DNA of 43,598 nucleotides, taken from assembly GCA_031551255.1 (NCBI GenBank), contig JAVBNW010000065.1, forward strand, positions 1 to 43,598, given 5' to 3'. Source of the stretch: JAVBNW01 sp031551255. GTDB taxonomy: Bacteria > Bacillota > Clostridia > Christensenellales > UBA1750. A model generated the notes under the pieces. The model did not search any database and was not told where the DNA came from. It saw nothing but the letters and a program-made list of their open reading frames with translations. The first letter of the stretch is position 1, and each line of letters begins with the position of its first letter. A program made the translations under genes and the position numbers. This document shows, in pieces, positions 24,742-31,927 of the stretch.

Positions 24742-25932
24742 ATGCAATTTCACGAAGAACCGAAAAAGAAAGGCCGGGGGCTGACGATTCTATCGGCTTC
24801 GCTCGTCGTCATCCTCTTGGGCTGCATGGTGGCCATGGTGCTCTTTCCCGGCAACGGGGGGGAAGGCGAGGCCGCAGGGGCGCCCGGAGCCTCTGCGTCT
24901 CCAAGCCCGAGCAATGGCGCCGTGGAAAATACGCCGGCCATCGCAACGCCTTCATCGGGAGGAGCTTCCATCGATTTGCGCTCCAACCCGTTCGTTGAAA
25001 TTGCGAGGGACGCAAGCCCCAGCGTAGTGGGGGTCTCTAACAAAATTCGCTGGTTTGTCGATCAGAGCGGCTCGTTGGGGGACGTGGAACAGGGCTCGGG
25101 TTCGGGCGTGATTATCTCAAAGGACGGCTACATCGTCACCAACCAACACGTAATTTCCGGGGCGGAAATCGTAACCGTGGTGATGGTGGACGGCGAGGAG
25201 ATCGAGGCAAAGGTGGTCGGCGAGGACAAAACTTCCGATTTGGCGGTGCTCAAGATCGAAAAAGAGGGCTTGGTGCCCGCTAAAATCGGCAACTCGGCCT
25301 CGGTACAGGTGGGCGAGTTTGCCATCGCCATCGGCTCGCCGCTGGGCAATCAGCTGTTTGGATCGGTGACGCTGGGCATCATCAGCGCTACCGGCCGCAT
25401 TTTAGACTTGAGCGACGACAACCGCGTGGAGCTTTTGCAGACGGACGCGGCCATCAACCCCGGCAATTCCGGCGGGGCCCTGTACAACGTTAGAGGCGAG
25501 CTCATCGGCATCAACACCATCAAGTTTGCGTATGCGGGCTCCGGCATCTCCGCCGAGGGGCTTGGTTTTGCGATACCCATCGACAACGCGCTGCCCATCG
25601 TCAACGAGCTCATTCAAAACGGCAAGGTGGTAAGGCCCGTGCTGGGCATTGGGCTCGTGATGGTGGATGAGTACACCGCCAAGCAGGCAAATGTGCCCAT
25701 AGGCGTTCTGGTGCGAAAGGTGTACGAAGGCTCGCCCGCGGCCAAGGCGGGGCTTCGCGAAATGGATATCATTACCCACATCGATGGAACAAAAATCGAG
25801 ATCTATGCCGACCTTACATCCAAGCTCAACTCGCATCAGTTCGGCGATGAGGTTCAGCTTACCATCTACCGGGATGGGAAGACGCTGGATGTCACTGCGG
25901 TGCTCGCCGCTTACGAGATCCCGCCACAGTAG
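24742..25932 (+). CDS. HtrA/DegP-like serine protease (S1C) with PDZ domain
   Basis: The 396-residue protein has a single N-terminal membrane anchor (about residues 14-36) and a small-residue-rich linker (about 38-75). The trypsin-like domain has H136 in TNQHVIS, D166 in TSDLAVLKI and S243 in NPGNSGGALYN. A PDZ domain follows (about 300-390, GVLVRKVYEGSPAAKAGLREMDIITHIDG). It should degrade or refold damaged proteins outside the membrane. ATG 24742 is preferred over TTG 24691, which lies inside the promoter; GAAGGG precedes it. Placement after the two-component system suggests stress control. Confidence 0.93.
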   Translation: MQFHEEPKKKGRGLTILSASLVVILLGCMVAMVLFPGNGGEGEAAGAPGASASPSPSNGAVENTPAIATPSSGGASIDLRSNPFVEIARDASPSVVGVSNKIRWFVDQSGSLGDVEQGSGSGVIISKDGYIVTNQHVISGAEIVTVVMVDGEEIEAKVVGEDKTSDLAVLKIEKEGLVPAKIGNSASVQVGEFAIAIGSPLGNQLFGSVTLGIISATGRILDLSDDNRVELLQTDAAINPGNSGGALYNVRGELIGINTIKFAYAGSGISAEGLGFAIPIDNALPIVNELIQNGKVVRPVLGIGLVMVDEYTAKQANVPIGVLVRKVYEGSPAAKAGLREMDIITHIDGTKIEIYADLTSKLNSHQFGDEVQLTIYRDGKTLDVTAVLAAYEIPPQ

Positions 25933-25950
25933 TCGGGTCGCACTGCGCCT

Positions 25951-25986
25951 CATACCCCCACAACATTGCGATGTTGCGGGGGTATG
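25951..25986. terminator. Strong hairpin after the htrA-like gene
   Basis: CATACCCCC.CAACAT pairs with ATGTTG.GGGGGTATG around TGCG, 16 bp with one mismatch, 18 nt after the stop. It has no T-run. It may act as a terminator, but it is also flanked by the same GTCGGG.CGCACTGCGC word found near hairpins of the adjacent array. Confidence 0.45.
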
Positions 25987-25994
25987 TTCGCTTC

Positions 25995-26104
25995 GTGGCC
26001 TCGTCGTCGCGGGCTGCGTATCGCTCGCTTCCACCCTGCGGTGTGAAAGCTCGTTCACTCCGCCGCTCCTCCTCTTCCATAAAAGCACTGTGGCGCTTTT
26101 ATGG
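25995..26104 (-). repeat. Intergenic hairpin element, family R2, copy 2 (inverted)
   Basis: Read on the minus strand it starts with hairpin 26104-26077 (CCATAAAAGC...GCTTTTATGG), then AAGAGGAGGAGCG, GTGAACGAGCTTTCAC, a CACC/GGTG hairpin, GGAAGCGAGCGATACG and CGCGACGACGAGG. The last parts match copy 1 at 171-250 almost base for base. Confidence 0.7.
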
Positions 26105-26455
26105 ATAGGGCACGACAAAAAAGGAAGCGGAGCGCGCGGTCTTCGGTTTTCTTAATTCCAAAGAAACCTCAGTTTCTTTGGAAAGAGGAGGGACCACGGA
26201 GCGTAAAAATCCCGCCATACCGCATTTTGGTGGGATTTCGGAGCGCAGTGCGCCCCGACGATGTCGCTCTTCCTCTTCCATAAAACCACTGTGGCGCTTT
26301 TATGGACATAGAACGACGGGCGGAAAACGGAAGCGTGCATTCTTCGTTCTTCTTACTCCTATAGGACGCCTCAGCGTCTTATAGGAAGGGGAGGTTTCAT
26401 GCAGCGCCAATTCCCCGCAGTACCGCAGTGCGTGGGGAATAGAGCGTAGTGCAAA
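26077..26455 (-). repeat. Two-unit hairpin array, period about 200 bp
   Basis: Three hairpin types recur about 200 bp apart. H3 is at 26077-26104 and 26278-26305, nearly identical. H2 is at 26158-26181 (stem CCAAAGAAAC) and 26358-26385 (stem CCTATAGGACGC), sharing only the CTCA loop. H1 is at 26207-26238 and 26410-26440, with different stems around a TACCGCA loop. Flanking words (GGAAGCG, GAGGG, GAGCGNAGTGC, CCGACGA) are also shared. Strand is assigned to the GNAT transcript by guess. Confidence 0.6.
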
Positions 26456-26463
26456 CCGACGAG

Positions 26464-26958
26464 CTATCTCATCGTTTTTTCCAGGATGAATTGGCCCCCG
26501 CTTTCGCTTTGCGGGTCTTCGATGCGCACGGCGTGAAAGCCGCATTTATTGATGTAAAAATTATGGTTTCTCCGAGAAAAAACAGGGGTCTCCGTGCGCC
26601 ACTTCGCAGTATCGGGGTATTTTGCCTCGATATATTCCCATACGGTCGTTCCGACCCCGCAATCCTGAAAGCCGGTATCCAGGAACATGCAGCCGAGCGT
26701 ATTGATCTTATCTTTGTTGATCCATACGTTAATGGCGCCGATTGCTCGGCCGTCTTTCGCGATTTTGTATGCGTCTGAGCCGCTGCCGATGAACCATTTT
26801 TTTAGGAAGTCGCCATTGTCGTAGCCGTCCGGCCCGCCGTGCGGTTGGTTCAGGTGTCTGCGCGTATCCTCGTCAAAGGATCGTTTCATAATCGGGGTTA
26901 ACTCGGCAATATCGCTTTGTGTAAACGGTACGAATTCCAGGCCCTTGAAGGTATCCAT
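26464..26958 (-). CDS. GNAT family N-acetyltransferase
   Basis: The 164-residue protein has LEFVPFTQSDIAELTPIMKRSF at the start and AIGAINVWINKDKINTLGCMFLDTGFQDCGVGTTVWEYIEAKYP in the acetyl-CoA-binding region. The pyrophosphate loop reads QDCGVG, a variant of Q/RxxGxG/A. NHNFYINKCGFHAV is the usual last strand-helix. It transfers an acetyl group to an unknown amine. GGAGGG precedes the ATG on the minus strand. The stop is followed directly by the hairpin array. Confidence 0.85.
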   Translation of the reverse strand: MDTFKGLEFVPFTQSDIAELTPIMKRSFDEDTRRHLNQPHGGPDGYDNGDFLKKWFIGSGSDAYKIAKDGRAIGAINVWINKDKINTLGCMFLDTGFQDCGVGTTVWEYIEAKYPDTAKWRTETPVFSRRNHNFYINKCGFHAVRIEDPQSESGGQFILEKTMR

Positions 26959-27094
26959 GTTCCGCCCTCCATTTTCTCATGTAGTGATTGAGCGTTTGCG
27001 GAGTCATCGGCACGATTGCCGACGCGTCATTGAGATATCTCACGCAAAGTATAAACCTTGACGCCGCGGCAATTGCAAGGGGATAATCACAGCA

Positions 27095-27135
27095 ATCATA
27101 AATGCCCGGGCGCAGCGCGCCCAGGCATTTATGAT
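27095..27135. terminator. Long symmetrical hairpin between degV-like and GNAT genes
   Basis: ATCATAAATGCC and GGCATTTATGAT pair, extended by GGGCGC/GCGCCC around AGC with one mismatch. It lies just past the stop of the DegV gene on the minus strand and probably ends that transcript, though no T-run follows. Confidence 0.55.
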
Positions 27136-27157
27136 GAATAAAAAAATTATGATTCCT

Positions 27158-28042
27158 CTAGGATACCTGAGGGTCTCTGGTCTTTCCCATCCATTGGATG
27201 CCGATGGCACCCGGGCCTACGTGCACCGCGATGACCGGGCCTAGGAAACTGATGGTGATATCGTGAAGTTCGGGAATCAGCTCGAGTATATATTGCTTCA
27301 AGAGCTCCGCGTCTTCCTGCGCATCGGCCTGCGCAATGCGAATCGTTTGTCGCTCAGGATCGACGATCCTTTCTCGTATGCGCTTGGCGATCACCTTGAG
27401 GGATTGCTTGCGCCCCTTCACCTTTTCCTTCGCGACGAGGCGGCCTTCATAGTCGATATCGATCAAGGGCTTGATGTCGAGCATCGTTCCAAAGAACGCC
27501 GCAGCCCCGGTGAGGCGGCCCGATTTGCGCAGGTAGCTCAGATCGTCCACCGTGAGGATATAGTTCTGCCGCGGGATCATCTCGTTGAGGTGCTGAGCAA
27601 TCTCGTCGATCGTGCGCCCTTCGTCCCGCATCGCAAGGGCTTCTTCCGTAGCGTGCGTCATGCCGATGGACATGCCGCGACTGTTGATGATTTCGATCCG
27701 CCGGTCGGGATACTGAGCAAGGAGCTCGCCCTTTGCCAAGTGGGCGTTGTCGTAGGTGCTCGACAGCGATGGGGACATGCAGATGAACAGGATGTCGTCT
27801 CCACGCTTCAGCAGGGGCTCGAAATATTCGACGTACTGCACCGGGTTGAGCATGGATGTTTTAAGATCTTTACCCGCCTTCTGCGCCTGAAAGAATTCCC
27901 GCGCGCGTTCTCCGCGGCCCATGTCGTGAAAATACTGTTCGCCGTCGATATAGTAAGGCATATAGAGCATTTCCAGGTCGTATTTGTCGAGCAATTGATA
28001 AGGAAAATCCGAATTTGAGTCGGTCATGATGGCCAAAGCCAA
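27158..28042 (-). CDS. DegV family fatty-acid-binding protein
   Basis: The 294-residue protein begins LAIMTDSNSDFPYQLLDKYDLEMLYMPYYIDG. It contains KTSMLNPVQYVEYFEPLLKRGDDILFICMSPSLSSTYDNA, the typical DegV lipid-binding segment, and ILTVDDLSYLRKSGRLTGAAAFFGTMLDIKPLI. DegV/FakB proteins hold a fatty acid for phosphorylation by FakA, or shuttle it. No fakA-like gene is in the window. TTG 28042 is the start, 8 nt after GGGAGGA. Confidence 0.9.
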   Translation of the reverse strand: MALAIMTDSNSDFPYQLLDKYDLEMLYMPYYIDGEQYFHDMGRGERAREFFQAQKAGKDLKTSMLNPVQYVEYFEPLLKRGDDILFICMSPSLSSTYDNAHLAKGELLAQYPDRRIEIINSRGMSIGMTHATEEALAMRDEGRTIDEIAQHLNEMIPRQNYILTVDDLSYLRKSGRLTGAAAFFGTMLDIKPLIDIDYEGRLVAKEKVKGRKQSLKVIAKRIRERIVDPERQTIRIAQADAQEDAELLKQYILELIPELHDITISFLGPVIAVHVGPGAIGIQWMGKTRDPQVS

Positions 28043-28119
28043 ACAATATCTCCTCCCTTACGAAATATTTCTTAACCCGCGGACCGGCGGATCTCTCAAG
28101 GCCCTGCCGGAGCGGGGGA

Positions 28120-29262
28120 TTAAGCTAGCGCGGGCAGATCTAAAAAGATCTCGCCGGGGGGCAGGCCGTCGATCAGGCCGTTATCAAGGGTGAAGGTACC
28201 CAACCTTTCGCCGACGGGTTCGTAGAGGATGTATTCGTTTTGCGGCGTAACGGCCAACAGCCAGACCTGTGTACCGGCGTCCAGCGTAAACGGCTCTTCG
28301 GCCTCGTTAACGAGCGCAATGCTGTTAAGAAGCGAAGTTTTGATGTTCATCCTGCGAAGCGACATCGCCTGCGGCCTGAGGGTTCCGCCGGAAAGGCGGT
28401 AGGGCAGCGGGTAGCGCCACGCGCACAGGTCGGTATCTAGCGAATACGAGTTGACGATGCCGTTGCCGTAGATGCGTATGGTGTCGCGGTCGCCCTGAAG
28501 ATCGCCCAGCATGATTAGGCGGCTGCCGTCGTAGGTAAAGAACGCAAGCCGATAGTCGCCGCCGGGTTGCGTGAAGGGGATGGCGAGTTCCAGCTGCTTG
28601 TCGCTCCTGTCGATATCGCATAGGTAGATCTTGTTGTCGATCTGCGCAAGCTCTATGGTATAGCGCGTGCCGCCGATTTGCAGCGTGCCGGAACCCGACA
28701 GGCGGTCGGCCGTCAGCGCGAAGGACTCGGCCTTACCGTCTCCGTTCAGATCCGCCTGCGCGCGGTTGTTGCGCACGATCTTCATATTGGTGTAGTGTTC
28801 CATCGCGTTGTTGCGCAGGAAGATCATGTTGGCGGCTTCCGTTTGCGTAAGGTTTTCCTTTTTAAAGTTGGGGTCGGGCTCGTACCACGGCCGATCGGTA
28901 AAATCGTAGGAGCGATACTCTTTGATGCCGCGCCTGGCGGCGATTTCGCGCCACGCCCATTCCAAATCGCGCGGGGTTGCCTCGGTGAGCTGATCGGAGG
29001 TAAGCAGCCGCTCGCTGGAATAGGGGTATACCGCGAGGGGGTCGTCGCCCTCGCGCGGCAATTCTTTTACCTGCGCTTTGGCGAAGACGAAGGCTTTTTC
29101 AATGGGCGTAAGCTCCGGCTCCGGCGTCGGCGCGGGCGTATTCATCACCGGCGTGGCGTCGCCGACGATGGGCTCGTTAGGCTCGGGGGTATATTCTTGG
29201 GCGCAGCCTGCGAGTAGGAACGCGAGCATAAACAGCAGCGCAATGCGCGGACGCAGCTTCAT
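28120..29262 (-). CDS. Lipoprotein with YARHG domain and VCBS-like repeat
   Basis: The signal peptide ends in a lipobox, FLLAGC (C20). A Pro/Thr-rich linker follows (about 22-52). Residues about 98-130 (LEWAWREIAARRGIKEYRSYDFTDRPWYEPDPNF) fit the YARHG pattern, an extracellular module of unknown role often near peptidases. ADLNGDGKAESFAL (about 170) is a calcium-binding-like VCBS/FG-GAP motif. The rest is predicted beta-rich and unassigned. It is exported and membrane-anchored; function unknown. A gap of about 77 nt separates it from the degV-like gene downstream. Confidence 0.75.
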   Translation of the reverse strand: MKLRPRIALLFMLAFLLAGCAQEYTPEPNEPIVGDATPVMNTPAPTPEPELTPIEKAFVFAKAQVKELPREGDDPLAVYPYSSERLLTSDQLTEATPRDLEWAWREIAARRGIKEYRSYDFTDRPWYEPDPNFKKENLTQTEAANMIFLRNNAMEHYTNMKIVRNNRAQADLNGDGKAESFALTADRLSGSGTLQIGGTRYTIELAQIDNKIYLCDIDRSDKQLELAIPFTQPGGDYRLAFFTYDGSRLIMLGDLQGDRDTIRIYGNGIVNSYSLDTDLCAWRYPLPYRLSGGTLRPQAMSLRRMNIKTSLLNSIALVNEAEEPFTLDAGTQVWLLAVTPQNEYILYEPVGERLGTFTLDNGLIDGLPPGEIFLDLPALA

Positions 29263-29310
29263 GAGAGCACCTCTTGCATAAAAATGACGAAAAGCGTATC
29301 AATGATTAAG

Positions 29311-29473
29311 TATAGTCGCCGGACTCCAAAATGAGAATATCTGAGCGGCCTGTTTCCCGCGTTACGGCGTTGGCGACCTCGACGTGCCTGCCTGGCACGC
29401 CTGCGTTCTTCGCCTTGTAGCGCGAAAAACATTCTCGCTCATCTCATTCCCATTTTGAAGTCCAGTGACTATA
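29311..29473 (+). repeat. 160-bp inverted-repeat element, copy C
   Basis: TATAGTCGCCGGACTCCAAAATG pairs with the inverted right end TATAGTCACTGGACTTCAAAATG (positions approximate), the cleanest ends of the five. The core contains GAGCGGCCTGTTTCCCGC, a CGTGCC/GGCACG apex, and GCGCGAAAAACATTCTCGCTC. It occupies the divergent gap between the lipoprotein and CorC-like genes. Confidence 0.75.
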
Positions 29474-29487
29474 TACAGTTTCCTACG

Positions 29488-29503
29488 ACAGTATACTGTA
29501 TTT
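29488..29503. promoter_or_regulatory. Palindrome ACAGTATACTGT, possible operator
   Basis: It is a perfect 12-bp palindrome at 29488-29499. Its right part, TATACTGTAT, recurs at 29575-29584 over the -10 of the downstream promoter. That is the arrangement expected of a two-site operator, but no regulator is known. Confidence 0.35.
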
Positions 29504-29551
29504 TTTGGAATCCTTCAAACAGCGTTTGCGCTCTTTGCGATTTTACCGCAC

Positions 29552-29580
29552 TTGTAACTTTGGTGGATACGGGGTATACT
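29552..29580 (+). promoter_or_regulatory. Promoter of the CNNM/CorC-like gene
   Basis: TTGTAA (29552-29557), a 17-bp spacer and TATACT (29575-29580) precede GAGGTGA and GTG 29618. Confidence 0.6.
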
Positions 29581-29617
29581 GTATGTTAACTATTCATCAT
29601 GTTGAGGTGATCGTTTC

Positions 29618-30928
29618 GTGGACCCTGACGGTAGTAATACCTATTTGCTACTCGCGCTCTTTATCCTATGCGTTCTCTTCTCTTGTTTTTTTTCCGCGTC
29701 GGAAACCGCGCTGACGACGGTAAACAAAGTCAGGCTTCGCAATATGCTGGAAAACGGCACGCGCGGAGCCAAGCGTCTGGCTAAGCTGCTCAATTACCCC
29801 GACAGGATGCTCGCCGGCATTCTGGTCGGCAACAACTTCGTCAACATCAGCGCTTCGGCGCTCGCCACATCCTTTGCCATTCGTACATTCGGCAATCAAT
29901 ACGTGGGTTATGCTACCGGCGTCGTCACGTTTATCGTGCTGGTGTTTGGGGAAATCACCCCCAAGACGTTTGCGGTGCGCTACAACGAGCGCATTGCCCT
30001 TGCGGTGGCTGCGCCCATTCAACTGATCGTCTACATTTTTACCCCCGTATCGTTTATCTTGAACAAGATTACCGCATTTTTTCTGTTGATCACCGGCGCG
30101 AGGAAACGCGCGCCGGAGACGAGCATTACCGAGGAAGAGATCATCACTATGGTCAACATGAGCCATGAGCAGGGCGTGTTGGAAACCGAAGAGCGCCACA
30201 TGATCCGCAATGTGTTCGAATTTGGGGACGGCATGCTGCGCGAGATCATGACGCCGCGCGTGAACGTAGTGATGGTGGATATCGCATGGTCATACCGCGA
30301 GATGCTCGAGCTGTTCCGCGAACATCAGTTTACGCGCATGCCGGTATACCGCGACTCGCCCGACGAGATCATCGGCATCCTCAACCTTAAGGATTTGTTG
30401 TTTGAGGAAGTCGGCTCCGAGGCCATGTGCATCGAAAAGGTGTTGCGCCCGGTCAATTTTGTGTATGAGTTTAACAACATCTCCAAGACGTTTGCGCAGA
30501 TGCGCAGAGAGCACATCGGCCTTTCGGTCGTGCTGGACGAGTACGGCATCATGGCCGGCATCATTACCATCGAGGATTTTATCGAAGAGATCGTCGGCGA
30601 GATCACCGACGAATACGACGAGGCCGAGGAAGAGATGATCCATAAAGTAGGGGAAGAATATCTTGTGGACGGCACGCTTTCCCTGGACACGTTCAACGAA
30701 ACCGTCGGAACCGAGATTGAATCCGACGAGTTTGAATCCATCGGCGGTTATTTGCTCGGCCTTACCTCGGAACTGCCCAGCGAGGGAACGATGATTCGCC
30801 ATGCGGGCATCGCTTTTACCATTGAAAAGGTAGATTCCAACCGCATCGAAACCATCCGCGCGCGCTACGAACAGGATGTTTCCGTGGAGGGCGAGAGCGG
30901 CGGGGAATTGTTTGTGCAGAAGACATAA
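29618..30928 (+). CDS. CNNM/HlyC-CorC family membrane protein (hemolysin-like)
   Basis: The 436-residue protein has a DUF21/CNNM membrane domain (about 1-145; FFSASETALTTVNKVRLRNMLENG, LAGILVGNNFVNISAS, FGEITPKTFAVRY). Two CBS domains (REIMTPRVNVVMVDI... and ...LSVVLDEYGIMAGIITIEDFIEEIVGEI) and a CorC/HlyC C-terminal domain follow. Such proteins are linked to magnesium or cobalt export. The older 'hemolysin' name has no support here. GTG 29618 is set by GAGGTGA. Confidence 0.92.
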   Translation: MDPDGSNTYLLLALFILCVLFSCFFSASETALTTVNKVRLRNMLENGTRGAKRLAKLLNYPDRMLAGILVGNNFVNISASALATSFAIRTFGNQYVGYATGVVTFIVLVFGEITPKTFAVRYNERIALAVAAPIQLIVYIFTPVSFILNKITAFFLLITGARKRAPETSITEEEIITMVNMSHEQGVLETEERHMIRNVFEFGDGMLREIMTPRVNVVMVDIAWSYREMLELFREHQFTRMPVYRDSPDEIIGILNLKDLLFEEVGSEAMCIEKVLRPVNFVYEFNNISKTFAQMRREHIGLSVVLDEYGIMAGIITIEDFIEEIVGEITDEYDEAEEEMIHKVGEEYLVDGTLSLDTFNETVGTEIESDEFESIGGYLLGLTSELPSEGTMIRHAGIAFTIEKVDSNRIETIRARYEQDVSVEGESGGELFVQKT

Positions 30929-30934
30929 ATGTGC

Positions 30935-30963
30935 TTGACAGCGCGCCGCTTCCGTGCTATATT
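30935..30963 (+). promoter_or_regulatory. infC operon promoter
   Basis: TTGACA (30935-30940), a 17-bp spacer and TATATT (30958-30963). The predicted leader is about 130 nt long. Confidence 0.8.
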
Positions 30964-30969
30964 TTTACG

Positions 30970-31094
30970 GCAAAGCAGAAGCCGCCCGCTTCTCACCATG
31001 CGGCATAGCCAGCATGGTACGGCAATTTATCGCAAGATAGTTATGCTGCGGGTGGCGTATGCCATCCGCTTTTTTATGCTACGATCTGGAGGTG
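30970..31094 (+). ncRNA. L20-type leader with terminator/antiterminator
   Basis: The terminator pairs GCGGGTGGC (31048-31056) with GCCATCCGC (31061-31069) and is followed by six T residues (31070-31075). The same GCGGGTGGC can instead pair with GCCGCCCGC at 30981-30989 (nine pairs, one G-U), which would dissolve the terminator. A hairpin ACCATGC/GCATGGT lies between. In Bacillota the infC-rpmI-rplT operon is repressed by L20 through such leaders; assignment here rests on position and pairing. Confidence 0.65.
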
Positions 31095-31101
31095 TTTACG
31101 C

Positions 31102-31671
31102 ATCAACACGGAATGGATGATCAACGAGGAGATCCGCGATAAGGAAGTGCGCGTCGTCGATGAAAACGGCGAACAACTCGGCGTCCTTCCCACGCGCCAG
31201 GCGCTTGCTATGGCCGAGGAGAAGGAGCTGGATCTTGTCAAAATCGCGCCACAGGCCAAGCCGCCCGTCTGCAAGTTTATGGACTACGGCAAGTTCCGCT
31301 TCGAGCAATCCAAGCGGGATAAAGATGCGCGGAAAAATCAGAAGGTCATCGAGGTCAAAGAAATTCGTCTGTCGCCCACGATCGAGGATCACGATGTCGA
31401 CGTGCGCGTAAAGAACGCGATTAAGTTCTTGCAGGACGGCAACAAGCTTAAGTGCTCGATACGCTTTCGCGGGCGCATGGTTACGCATTCCGAAATCGGA
31501 GTGCAGGTGATGACCGAGTTCTTTGATAAAGTTAAAGATCATGCGGTGATGGACCGCCGCCCGCTTACCGAAGGGCGCACCATGACCATGATGCTTTCGC
31601 CCAAAGTCGAAAAGCCTGAAAAGGCCAAGGGAAAGGGCAAGCCGGGCGAAGCCGCCCAGGATGCCCAATAA
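31102..31671 (+). CDS. infC: Translation initiation factor IF-3, starting at ATC
   Basis: IF-3 keeps 30S subunits free and checks the start codon. The protein has MINEEIRDKEVRVVDENGEQLGVLP at the start of the N-domain and LVKIAPQAKPPVCKFMDYGKFRFEQSK before the linker. The C-domain contains EIRLSPTIEDHDVDVRVKNAIKFL. GGAGGT (31089-31094) is spaced 7 nt from ATC 31102, while the first in-frame ATG (31117) is too far away. No other start codon is in frame between. IF-3 genes commonly use AUU or other rare starts for autoregulation. The product is 189 residues. Confidence 0.9.
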   Translation: MNTEWMINEEIRDKEVRVVDENGEQLGVLPTRQALAMAEEKELDLVKIAPQAKPPVCKFMDYGKFRFEQSKRDKDARKNQKVIEVKEIRLSPTIEDHDVDVRVKNAIKFLQDGNKLKCSIRFRGRMVTHSEIGVQVMTEFFDKVKDHAVMDRRPLTEGRTMTMMLSPKVEKPEKAKGKGKPGEAAQDAQ

Positions 31672-31693
31672 CGATTACGAGGAGGGGTATACA

Positions 31694-31888
31694 ATGCCCA
31701 AGCAAAAGACACACCGCGGCGCGGCCAAGCGCTTTTCGCTGACCGGCACGGGCAAGGTAAAGCGTGCGTGCGCCAATAAGAGCCATTATGCAAACTACAA
31801 GGCCCGCAGCCGCAAGCGCAGGTTGCGCATGGGGAGCCTTGTTTCCGCGGAAGCGAATACCGTCCGCAAGCTGATTCCCTACAAATGA
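31694..31888 (+). CDS. rpmI: 50S ribosomal protein L35
   Basis: The 64-residue basic protein MPKQKTHRGAAKRFSLTGTGKVKR... ends in VRKLIPYK, as L35 does. ATG 31694 follows GGAGGGG. It lies between infC and rplT as in nearly all bacteria. Confidence 0.96.
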   Translation: MPKQKTHRGAAKRFSLTGTGKVKRACANKSHYANYKARSRKRRLRMGSLVSAEANTVRKLIPYK

Positions 31889-31927
31889 GCAACCGCCATC
31901 ACAGGCATTTAAAGGAGGTACATTCCT

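Larger units (their letters stand above)
25933..26463. other. Gene-free region packed with hairpin repeats
   Basis: It lies between the convergent htrA-like and GNAT genes. In order it holds a 16-bp hairpin (25951-25986, one A-C mismatch), the inverted R2 copy (25995-26104), and a two-unit hairpin array with a period of about 200 bp (26077-26455). No coding gene is supported; open frames here reflect the repeats. Confidence 0.65.

Noticed and set aside
25933..26463. CRISPR array
   Set aside because: The repeats are about 200 bp apart with diverged hairpin stems; there are no short identical repeats, even spacers or cas genes.
27263..28018. Long plus-strand frame (251 codons)
   Set aside because: It is antisense to the DegV gene, which has the conserved motifs and a ribosome site.
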